Source: Micrococcaceae bacterium UBA7136 (GTDB lineage: Bacteria; Actinomycetota; Actinomycetes; Actinomycetales; Micrococcaceae). From it: DNA of 10,607 nt. The translations under genes and the position numbers were made by a program. The DNA is taken from the NCBI GenBank assembly GCA_002492045.1, contig DKXC01000040.1, forward strand, positions 1-10,607, given 5' to 3'. The notes beneath the pieces are model-generated. The model saw only the letters and a list, made by a program, of their open reading frames with translations. It made no database searches and was not told the origin of the DNA. Below are positions 1-6,099 of this stretch, in pieces (within the stretch, counting starts at the first letter, position 1; every line of letters starts with the position of its first letter).

Positions 1-29
1 GAGGCGGCGAGCGCGAGTCTGCGAACCTA
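1..29. repeat. Partial copy of intergenic palindromic repeat
   Basis: Bases 1-21 are identical to 3885-3905, and the match continues with two differences to about base 29. The second copy is the right arm of a ~126-bp imperfect palindrome at 3801-3926, so this is probably the edge of another copy cut by the window start. It lies just past the 3' end of pgi, as the other copy lies just past the transporter gene. Bases 30-66 hold nothing I can name. Confidence 0.6.
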
Positions 30-66
30 TCCCGGCCTAGCGGATAAATTCCCTTTCTGCCTCAGC

Positions 67-1743
67 CTACTTGCGCTGGTCCAGGTAGAAGCTGATCAAA
101 CCCTGGGTGGAGGAGTCCTGCTGGGCCAGGACCTCGCGGTCACCAGCAACAGCCGGAGCCAGCTGCAGGGCCAGCTGCTTACCCAGCTCAACACCCCACT
201 GGTCGAAGGAGTCAATACCCCAAACGATGCCCTGAACAAAGGTGATGTGCTCGTAGAGGGCAATGAGCTGGCCCAGAACCTGGGGGGTCAGCTGGGCTGC
301 CATAATGGAGGTGGTGGGCCGGTTACCAGAGAAGATACGGGCGGTCATAATCTCCTCGGCGGTGCCTTCGGCCCGTACTTCTTCCTCGGTCTTGCCGAAG
401 GCCAGGGCCTTGGTCTGGGCGAAGAAGTTAGCCAGGAAGAGCTCGTGGACGTCCTGCTCACCGTCGACGGTGGGGTGGACGGGGTTGGCGAAGGCAATGA
501 AGTCGGCCGGGACCAGGCGGGTGCCCTGGTGGATCAGCTGGTAGAAGGCGTGCTGGCCGTTGGTGCCGGGCTCACCCCAGAAGACTTCGCCGGTGGCGGT
601 GGTGACGGGCTTGCCGTCGGCCCGCACGGACTTGCCGTTGGATTCCATGGTCAGCTGCTGCAGGTAGGCGGGGAAGCGGTGCAGGTACTGGTCGTAGGGC
701 AGGATGGCGTGGGTTTCGGCGCCCAGGAAGTTGACGTTCCAGATGTTGAGCAGGCCCATGAGGGCGGGGACGTTCTGGGCTAGGGGAGCGGTGCGGAAGT
801 GCTCGTCCATGGTGTGGAAACCAGCCAGGAAGGCCTCGAAGACCTCGGGGCCCAGGACGATGGCTAGGGGGGTGCCGATGGCGGAGTCTACAGAGTAGCG
901 GCCGCCTACCCAGTTCCAGAAGCCGAAGGCGTTTTCGGGGTCGATGCCGAAGTCTGCCACCTTGTCTAGGGCGGTGGAGACGGCCACGAAGTGGGCTGCG
1001 ACGGCTTCCTTCTCCTCCTTGCCTTCGAGGGCGCCGGCTTCACGCAGGGAGTCTAGCAGCCACTGGCGGCAGACGCGGGCGTTGGTCAGGGTTTCTAGGG
1101 TGCCGAAGGTCTTGGAGGCCACAATGAAGAGGGTGGTCTCGGGGTCCAGGTCCTTGACGGTTTCGGCGGCGTCGCTGGGGTCGATGTTAGAGATGAAGCG
1201 GGCTTCTAGGCCTTCCTGGGCGTAGGGCTTGAGGGCTTCGTAGACCATGACGGGGCCCAGGTCTGAGCCGCCAATGCCGATGTTAACAACGGTCTCAATC
1301 TTCTTGCCGGTGATGCCGGTCCATTCGCCGGAGCGTACCCGGTTAGCGAAGGCGTAGACCTTGTCTAGAACTTCATGGACGTCAGTGTCAACCTCCTGGC
1401 CGTCGACGACTAGGGCGGGGGCAGCACCCTTGGGGCGGCGCAGGGCGGTGTGGAGGACGGCCCGGTCTTCGGTGACGTTGATGTGGGCGCCAGTGAACAT
1501 GGCATCGCGACGCTCTTCCAGGCCGACCTCCTGGGCCAGCTGGGTCAGCAGGGTCAGAGTTTCTTCAGTGATCAGGTTCTTGGACAGGTCAACATAGAGG
1601 TCGCCTGCGCTGAAGGTCAGCTTGTCTGCGCGGGCGGGGTCGGCTGCGAAGGCTGCGCGCAGGTCGGGGGTGCCAGCCTGCTGCTGCTGGGTCAGGGCGG
1701 CCCAGGCGCTGGTGCTGGTGGGGTCGATGATGGGGGTGGACAC
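67..1743 (-). CDS. pgi: Glucose-6-phosphate isomerase
   Basis: Cytosolic enzyme that interconverts glucose 6-phosphate and fructose 6-phosphate in glycolysis and gluconeogenesis. The 558-residue product has the usual family length (~550). Two SIS sugar-isomerase lobes are visible: IGIGGSDLGP at 155-164 and SKTFGTLET at 210-218 bind the phosphate. Both family signatures are present: VGGRYSVDSAIG at 279-290 and the FDQWGVELGK block ending at 522. By family alignment the catalytic residues are Glu367 (TMESNGK), His398 (NGQHAF) and Lys522. The start is GTG at 1741-1743, preceded on the minus strand by AAAGGAAGG about 10 nt upstream. No ATG in a better position precedes it, and the N-terminus fits the family. 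The gene stands alone, divergent from the transporter. The long open frames on the opposite strand are antisense shadows. Confidence 0.97.
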   Translation of the reverse strand: MSTPIIDPTSTSAWAALTQQQQAGTPDLRAAFAADPARADKLTFSAGDLYVDLSKNLITEETLTLLTQLAQEVGLEERRDAMFTGAHINVTEDRAVLHTALRRPKGAAPALVVDGQEVDTDVHEVLDKVYAFANRVRSGEWTGITGKKIETVVNIGIGGSDLGPVMVYEALKPYAQEGLEARFISNIDPSDAAETVKDLDPETTLFIVASKTFGTLETLTNARVCRQWLLDSLREAGALEGKEEKEAVAAHFVAVSTALDKVADFGIDPENAFGFWNWVGGRYSVDSAIGTPLAIVLGPEVFEAFLAGFHTMDEHFRTAPLAQNVPALMGLLNIWNVNFLGAETHAILPYDQYLHRFPAYLQQLTMESNGKSVRADGKPVTTATGEVFWGEPGTNGQHAFYQLIHQGTRLVPADFIAFANPVHPTVDGEQDVHELFLANFFAQTKALAFGKTEEEVRAEGTAEEIMTARIFSGNRPTTSIMAAQLTPQVLGQLIALYEHITFVQGIVWGIDSFDQWGVELGKQLALQLAPAVAGDREVLAQQDSSTQGLISFYLDQRK

Positions 1744-1782
1744 GGGTCTTAGACCTTCCTTTAGGGGGTTTTCCTGCTCTCT

Positions 1783-1788
1783 ATTTTA
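1783..1788 (-). promoter_or_regulatory. Possible -10 box for pgi
   Basis: On the minus strand this reads TAAAAT, about 40 nt upstream of the pgi GTG. No convincing -35 hexamer lies 16-18 nt further upstream, which is common in actinobacterial promoters. This is a guess from position and composition. Confidence 0.3.
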
Positions 1789-1834
1789 GGGTGCTTCTGC
1801 GTGTTTGGCTCTTCTTGGCGGGTGTGGTCTGGCT

Positions 1835-1858
1835 AGCTTTAGGCCCTAAAAGGTAGCT
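1835..1858. promoter_or_regulatory. Dyad in the pgi/transporter divergent region (operator candidate)
   Basis: TTTAGG-C-CCTAAA (1838-1850) is a perfect 6+6 dyad around one central base. The palindromic tetramer AGCT also occurs near each edge (1835-1838 and 1855-1858). It lies between the two divergent starts and abuts the proposed transporter promoter, so a repressor or activator site is possible. No known regulator motif is recognised. The rest of 1744-1940 shows only promoter-like AT-rich sequence. Confidence 0.3.
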
Positions 1859-1883
1859 TACTGATAATAAGTAGTGATAGTAT
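1854..1883 (+). promoter_or_regulatory. Possible promoter of the BCCT transporter
   Basis: An AT-rich patch in a GC-rich background. TAGTAT at 1878-1883 could be the -10, and TAGCTT at 1854-1859 a weak -35 with an 18-nt spacer. Two near-identical octamers, TGATAATA (1862-1869) and TGATAGTA (1875-1882), lie 13 bp apart, as an alternative -10 or a repeated protein site. The start codon is ~58 nt downstream, preceded only by a weak purine-rich ribosome site (AGAAAAG). Confidence 0.35.
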
Positions 1884-1940
1884 TGTGAGTCCGTCCCCAG
1901 ACGCTAGGCCGCTAACTAGAGTGACAAGAAACAGAAAAGT

Positions 1941-3788
1941 ATGACTGAAACTAAAGTGACAGAACCCCAAAAAACCGCCCCTAGCGGCGGACTCAACCCC
2001 ACCGTCTTCATCCCCGCAGCCAGCATCATGGCCCTCTTCATCGGCCTGACCCTGGCCTTCCCCCAGCGGGCCAAAGCCATCTTCGACGCCCTCCAAGCCG
2101 ACGTCATCAACTACTTCGGCTGGTACTACGTCGCCGTGGTTGCCTTCTTCCTAGCCTTTGCCTTCTACCTGGGTTTCTCCCGCATGGGAGACATCAAACT
2201 CGGTGATGACGACGAAGAACCCGCCTACTCCTTCACTACCTGGTTCGCCTTCCTCTTCGCCGCCGGTATGGGTATCGGCCTGGTCTTCTACGGGGCCACC
2301 GAACCCCTCATGCACTATGTTGACCCCCGCCCCGGTGTGGGCGGCGGCAGTGACCAGGAAGTAGCCCAGGCTGCCATGAGCCAGGCCTTCCTCCACTGGG
2401 GCCTGCACCCCTGGGCCATCTACGTCATTGTGGGCCTGGCCATCGCCTACTCGGCCCACCGCCTCAAACAGCCCCTCTCCATCCGCTACGCCCTCAAACC
2501 CCTCCTGGGTGACCGCGTCCAGGGGCCCATCGGCAACATTATTGACACTGTGGCCCTGGTGGGTACCCTCTTCGGTGTAGCAACCTCCCTAGGCTTGGGC
2601 GTCATGCAGATTGCCGCTGGCCTGGGTTACCTGGGTATCCCGGCTGAAGGCAACCTCTGGCTGACCGGAATCATCCTGGTGCTCATGGGAATCACCCTCT
2701 TCTCGGTGGTTACCGGCCTTGAAAAAGGCATGAAGCTGCTCTCTAACGCCAACCTGGGCCTGGCTGCTATTGTCTGCCTGGCTGTCCTGATTTTGGGGCC
2801 CACCCTCTTCCTCTTCCGCCTCTTCATCGGCTCCATCGGCGACTACCTGCAAAATATTGTGGGCATGACCTTTGAGACCCTGGCCCTCTACGGGGTTGCG
2901 GGGCAAGAGTTCCAGGCTGCCTGGACCACCTTCTACTGGGGCTGGTGGATCTCCTGGTCGCCCTTCGTCGGCATGTTTATCGCCCGGGTCTCCAAGGGAC
3001 GCTCAGTACGTGAATTTGTGGTTGGCGTCCTGCTGGTTCCGGCCCTGACCTCCTTCTTCTGGTTCTCAGTTCTGGGCGGCACCGCCCTGCACCAGGAACT
3101 CTTCGGGGCAGGCAACCTAGTGGCCGAGGACGGCAGCGTCTCAGCCCAAGATGCCCTTTTCCAAATGTTCAAGAACCTACCCGGCGGCACCCTGCTGGCG
3201 GTGGGCGCGGTCATCCTCATCACCGCCTTCTTCGTCACCTCAGCCGACTCCGGTGCCCTGGTGCTGGGCATGCTCTCGAGCAAGGGGGCTGCCGAACCCA
3301 AGAACTGGATCAAGGTTTTCTGGGTCATCTTGGCTGCCACTACCGCTATTTCCCTCATCTGGGTGGGCGGCACCGACTCTCTCAGCGCTATCCAGACTGT
3401 AGCTATCCTGACGGCCCTGCCCTTCTCGGTGGTCATCCTGGCCATGTGCCTGGGCCTTTACCGGGGGCTGAGCGTAGAACACCGTCTCTTTGTTCGGGCC
3501 CAGCGCCGTAACTCCCGGGCCGAAATGCAGGCCTCCATCCAGGGGGCCGTGGCCAGCGCCGTCGATAAGACCCTGGAAGCCAAGGTTGAAGAAGCCGTCG
3601 GTGAGGCAGTTGAGGCCAAGGTTGAAGAAGCTGTTGCCGGGGCCGTGGACGAGGCAGTCGGCGAAGCCGTTGAAGCTACCGTTGAGGCCAAGGTCGAAGA
3701 GGCCGTGGAATCTAAGGTCGAAGAGATTCGCACCAGCACCGGCATGATTCCCATCGTTTCCCAGGAGACGAAAAACCCTAGGTCTTGA
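1941..3788 (+). CDS. BCCT-family compatible-solute (betaine-type) transporter with tetrad-repeat C-terminus
   Basis: Secondary transporter of the betaine-choline-carnitine family in the cytoplasmic membrane, expected to import glycine betaine or a related osmolyte. About twelve membrane helices run from residue ~20 to ~510. GMGIGLVFYG (109-118) matches the glycine-rich TM3 of the sodium-coupled members. The aromatic substrate box of BetP is kept: Trp153, Trp158 and Tyr161 correspond to W189/W194/Y197, and Trp333, Trp335, Trp336 and Trp339 to W371/W373/W374/W377. The VTSADSG segment (432-438) matches the sodium-site helix (T433/S434). In BetP the cytosolic C-terminus senses osmotic stress. Here it is about 100 residues: a basic stretch (RAQRRNSR), then 17 four-residue repeats (529-593), then a short polar end. 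Exact substrate (betaine, ectoine, proline, carnitine or choline) cannot be fixed from sequence. Start is ATG 1941 with a weak ribosome site. Monocistronic, divergent from pgi. Confidence 0.93.
   Translation: MTETKVTEPQKTAPSGGLNPTVFIPAASIMALFIGLTLAFPQRAKAIFDALQADVINYFGWYYVAVVAFFLAFAFYLGFSRMGDIKLGDDDEEPAYSFTTWFAFLFAAGMGIGLVFYGATEPLMHYVDPRPGVGGGSDQEVAQAAMSQAFLHWGLHPWAIYVIVGLAIAYSAHRLKQPLSIRYALKPLLGDRVQGPIGNIIDTVALVGTLFGVATSLGLGVMQIAAGLGYLGIPAEGNLWLTGIILVLMGITLFSVVTGLEKGMKLLSNANLGLAAIVCLAVLILGPTLFLFRLFIGSIGDYLQNIVGMTFETLALYGVAGQEFQAAWTTFYWGWWISWSPFVGMFIARVSKGRSVREFVVGVLLVPALTSFFWFSVLGGTALHQELFGAGNLVAEDGSVSAQDALFQMFKNLPGGTLLAVGAVILITAFFVTSADSGALVLGMLSSKGAAEPKNWIKVFWVILAATTAISLIWVGGTDSLSAIQTVAILTALPFSVVILAMCLGLYRGLSVEHRLFVRAQRRNSRAEMQASIQGAVASAVDKTLEAKVEEAVGEAVEAKVEEAVAGAVDEAVGEAVEATVEAKVEEAVESKVEEIRTSTGMIPIVSQETKNPRS
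3525..3719 (+). repeat. Coding tetrad repeat in the transporter tail
   Basis: From Met529 to Val593 an aliphatic residue falls at every fourth position without a break, 17 in all: Met, Ile, Val, Val, Leu, then twelve Val. The residues between are mostly Glu, Ala, Lys and Gly, with units such as VEEA, VGEA and VEAK recurring. The DNA has a matching 12-bp periodicity but synonymous codons vary (GTT, GTC, GTG), so the amino-acid pattern appears to be maintained. A strict 4-residue spacing differs from the 7-residue coiled-coil heptad. The segment is presumably a long, charged, helical cytosolic rod. Confidence 0.85.
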
Positions 3789-3800
3789 GTTGCCTCTATT

Positions 3801-3926
3801 CATGAGAGGTAGGCGAAGGCAGACTCGTGGCGAAGCCGCTGGCAGCGGGGCTGGCGTGAATCGCCGAGCCTGCGAGGCGAGAGGGAGGCGGCGAGCGCGA
3901 GTCTGTGAGCCTAACCTCGTCTCATG
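3801..3926. repeat. ~126-bp imperfect palindromic intergenic element
   Basis: The left arm begins CATGAGAGGTAGGC and the right arm, read on the other strand, begins CATGAGACGAGGTTAGGC. Both continue into CAGACTCG and then GCCGC, with small insertions between matched blocks. The centre holds smaller hairpins, such as GGCG-TGAAT-CGCC and AGCCGCT facing AGCGGGGCT. The right arm recurs at 1-29, so this is a dispersed repeat, not only a terminator. It starts 12 bases after the transporter stop and could also end its transcription. Confidence 0.7.
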
Positions 3927-3951
3927 TATCAGCCCCTCTTGACTAGACCGC

Positions 3952-3957
3952 TATAAT
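3952..3957 (+). promoter_or_regulatory. Likely -10 box for typA
   Basis: A perfect TATAAT in GC-rich DNA. The position 17 nt upstream of it (3929-3934) is not a recognisable -35. TTGACT (3939-3944) is too close, with only a 7-nt spacer, and TTGACC (3958-3963) follows the box. The two TTGAC copies flank the -10 symmetrically and may be a regulator site. Transcription from here would give a ~105-nt leader before the typA ATG. Confidence 0.5.
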
Positions 3958-3981
3958 TTGACCGAAGGCACTGTAAGCTGA

Positions 3982-4014
3982 CCCGGCCCCTCCCTGACCC
4001 CAGGGCTGGCCGGG
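3982..4014 (+). promoter_or_regulatory. Strong hairpin in the typA leader
   Basis: CCCGGCC (3982-3988) pairs perfectly with GGCCGGG (4008-4014). Inside it, CCCTG (3992-3996) pairs with CAGGG (4001-4005), leaving a loop of ACCC and a small internal bulge. It lies downstream of the TATAAT box and 54 nt before the typA start. No T-run follows, so a leader structure is as likely as a terminator for read-through from the left. Confidence 0.45.
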
Positions 4015-4068
4015 CGCTTGCCTTGTGCTGCAGACCAATTCCCTAGCAAGAGCGAGAACCCCTTACGC

Positions 4069-5982
4069 ATGTCTGAAACCCAGAAGACCGCCTCCCGCAA
4101 GGACCTGCGCAACGTCGCCATCGTGGCCCACGTTGACCATGGCAAGACCACCATTGTGGACGCCATGCTCAAGCAGACTAACGCCTTTAGCGCCCACGCC
4201 GACGTTGAGGACCGAGTCATGGACTCCGGTGACCTTGAAAAGGAAAAGGGCATCACCATCCTGGCCAAGAACACCACCGTCTTCTACTCCGGCCCCTCCG
4301 CCGAGGGCGAGACCATCACCATCAACGTGATTGACACCCCCGGCCACGCCGACTTCGGTGGCGAGGTAGAACGCGGCCTGTCCATGGTTGACGGCGTCGT
4401 CCTGCTGGTGGACGCCTCTGAAGGCCCCCTGCCTCAGACCCGCTTCGTCCTGCGTAAGGCCCTGGCTGCTAAGCTGCCCGTGATTCTGGTGGTCAACAAG
4501 GTTGACCGTCCTGACGCCCGTATCGACGAGGTTGTGGGCGAGTCCATGGACCTGCTGCTGGGCCTGGCCAGCGACCTGGCCGACGAGGTACCCGATTTGG
4601 ATGTTGACGCCCTGCTCAACGTCCCGGTGGTTTACGCCTCCGGTAAGGCTGGTGCAGCCTCCCTCAACCAGCCTGCTGACGGTGCCCTGCCCGACAACGA
4701 CAACCTAGAGCCCCTCTTCGCCACCATCATGGAGCACGTGCCTGCCCCCACCTACAACCCCGATGAGGTTCTGCAGGCCCACGTCACCAACCTGGACTCA
4801 TCCCCCTTCCTGGGCCGCCTGGCCCTGCTGCGTATCTTCAACGGCACCCTCAAGAAGGGCCAGACCGTGGCCTGGGTTCGTCAGGACGGCGAAACCAAGA
4901 ACGTTCGCATCTCAGAGCTGCTGGTCACTAAGGCCCTGGAGCGAGTCCCGGCCGAGTCTGCTGGCCCTGGCGAGATCGTGGCGGTTGCCGGTATTGAGGA
5001 CATCACCATCGGTGAAACCCTGACCGATCCCGAAAACCCCAAGCCCCTGCCCCTGATTACCGTGGATGACCCGGCAATCTCCATGACCATCGGTATTAAC
5101 ACCTCACCCATGGCTGGCCGGGTTAAGGGCGCTAAGGTGACCGCCCGCCAGGTGAAGGACCGCCTGGATAAGGAACTGATCGGTAACGTCTCCATCAAGG
5201 TTCTGCCCACCGAGCGTCCGGACGCCTGGGAGGTTCAGGGCCGTGGTGAGCTGGCCCTGGCTATCCTGGTTGAGCAGATGCGCCGTGAAGGCTTCGAGCT
5301 GACCGTGGGCAAGCCCCAGGTGGTTACTAAGACCATTGAGGGCAAGCTACACGAGCCCATGGAGCACATGATTATTGACGTGCCCGAGGAGTTCCTGGGT
5401 GCTGTCACCCAGCTCATGGCCGCCCGCAAGGGACGCATGGAAAACATGGCCAACAACGGCACCGGCTGGGTCCGCATGGAGTTTGCTGTGCCCGCTCGCG
5501 GCCTGATCGGCTTCCGCACCAAGTTCCTGACCGAGACCCGTGGCGCCGGTATTTCTTCCTCCTACTCCACCGGTTACGAGCCCTGGGCTGGCGAGATCGA
5601 GTACCGCACTAATGGTTCGATGATTTCTGACCGGGCCGGTGTGGTCACCCCCTACGCCATTATTGGCCTGCAGGAGCGCGGCACCATCTTTGTGGAGCCC
5701 ACTGCCGAGGTCTATGAGGGCATGATTATTGGTGAGAACTCCCGTGCCGACGACATGGAAGTTAACATCACCCGTGAGAAGAAGCTGACCAACATGCGCT
5801 CTTCGACCGCCGATAACTTCGAGAACATGACCCCGCCCAAGAAGCTGACCCTGGAGGAGTCCCTGGAGTGGGCCCGCGAGGATGAGTGCGTGGAGGTCAC
5901 CCCCGAAGCTATCCGTATTCGCAAGGTCATCCTTGACTCTAACGAGCGGGTGCGTGAAGCCCGCCGCCGGGCCCGGGCTTAG
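4069..5982 (+). CDS. typA: Ribosome-associated translational GTPase TypA/BipA
   Basis: GTPase related to EF-G and LepA that binds the 70S ribosome and is linked in other bacteria to stress and low-temperature growth and to ribosome assembly. Product is 637 residues. GTPase motifs in order: AHVDHGKT (G1, 20-27), EKGITI (G2 region, 59-64), DTPGH (G3, 89-93), NKVD (G4, 143-146) and ASGKAG (G5, 190-195). The beta-barrel domain, EF-G-like domains and the TypA-specific C-terminal domain follow, the last with YRTNGSMISDRAGVV and the conserved NMRSS...FENMTPP stretch near the end. ATG 4069 is chosen because the protein then begins MSETQK, as in relatives. An in-frame TTG at 4018 would add 17 residues without family support. 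The ribosome site is weak (AAGAGCGAG). Codon use is strongly biased to C-ending codons, consistent with high expression. It is the first gene of the conserved typA-mshB-fdxA-dapC neighbourhood. Confidence 0.97.
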   Translation: MSETQKTASRKDLRNVAIVAHVDHGKTTIVDAMLKQTNAFSAHADVEDRVMDSGDLEKEKGITILAKNTTVFYSGPSAEGETITINVIDTPGHADFGGEVERGLSMVDGVVLLVDASEGPLPQTRFVLRKALAAKLPVILVVNKVDRPDARIDEVVGESMDLLLGLASDLADEVPDLDVDALLNVPVVYASGKAGAASLNQPADGALPDNDNLEPLFATIMEHVPAPTYNPDEVLQAHVTNLDSSPFLGRLALLRIFNGTLKKGQTVAWVRQDGETKNVRISELLVTKALERVPAESAGPGEIVAVAGIEDITIGETLTDPENPKPLPLITVDDPAISMTIGINTSPMAGRVKGAKVTARQVKDRLDKELIGNVSIKVLPTERPDAWEVQGRGELALAILVEQMRREGFELTVGKPQVVTKTIEGKLHEPMEHMIIDVPEEFLGAVTQLMAARKGRMENMANNGTGWVRMEFAVPARGLIGFRTKFLTETRGAGISSSYSTGYEPWAGEIEYRTNGSMISDRAGVVTPYAIIGLQERGTIFVEPTAEVYEGMIIGENSRADDMEVNITREKKLTNMRSSTADNFENMTPPKKLTLEESLEWAREDECVEVTPEAIRIRKVILDSNERVREARRRARA

Positions 5983-6001
5983 TTCCCGCCGCCCTGAGAG
6001 T

Positions 6002-6038
6002 AGCCCCTCTGCCTGACCTAGCCGACGGTAGAGGGGCT
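6002..6038 (+). terminator. Hairpin after typA
   Basis: AGCCCCTCT (6002-6010) pairs perfectly with AGAGGGGCT (6030-6038), and the stem continues inward by up to three more pairs including one G-T. It begins 20 nt after the typA stop. There is no T-run, as often in actinobacterial terminators, so partial read-through into mshB is possible. Confidence 0.6.
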
Positions 6039-6056
6039 TAGCCCTCTAACCAGCAC

Positions 6057-6071
6057 CCCCTGATTCAGGGG
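6057..6071 (+). promoter_or_regulatory. Small perfect hairpin upstream of mshB
   Basis: CCCCTG-ATT-CAGGGG, a 6-bp stem with a 3-nt loop, lies 29 nt before the mshB ATG and 15 nt before its AGGAG ribosome site (6086-6090). It may be a second terminator element, a protein-binding dyad or chance. Confidence 0.3.
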
Positions 6072-6099
6072 AAGCCTCCGACCCTAGGAGATCAACCTC

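Noticed and set aside
247..783. 178-codon open frame on the plus strand, antisense to pgi
   Set aside because: It overlaps a certain pgi coding region. Its composition (Gly, Val and Leu rich, low complexity) is what GC-rich antisense frames give, and there is no ribosome site or recognisable domain.
3525..3719. CRISPR-like or non-coding tandem repeat
   Set aside because: The periodicity is 12 bp, lies in frame, and varies at synonymous positions. There are no spacers, so it is a protein repeat.
3240..3803. 187-codon open frame on the minus strand under the transporter tail
   Set aside because: It is the antisense reading of the transporter. Its repetitive Leu/Phe/Gly content mirrors the tetrad-repeat DNA, and no domain is seen.
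3939..3944. TTGACT as the -35 of the TATAAT box at 3952
   Set aside because: The spacer is only 7 nt, far below the usual 16-18.
4018..4068. TTG start that would extend TypA by 17 residues
   Set aside because: The extra residues (MPCAADQ...) have no family counterpart. ATG 4069 gives the expected MSE-type start before the GTPase domain.
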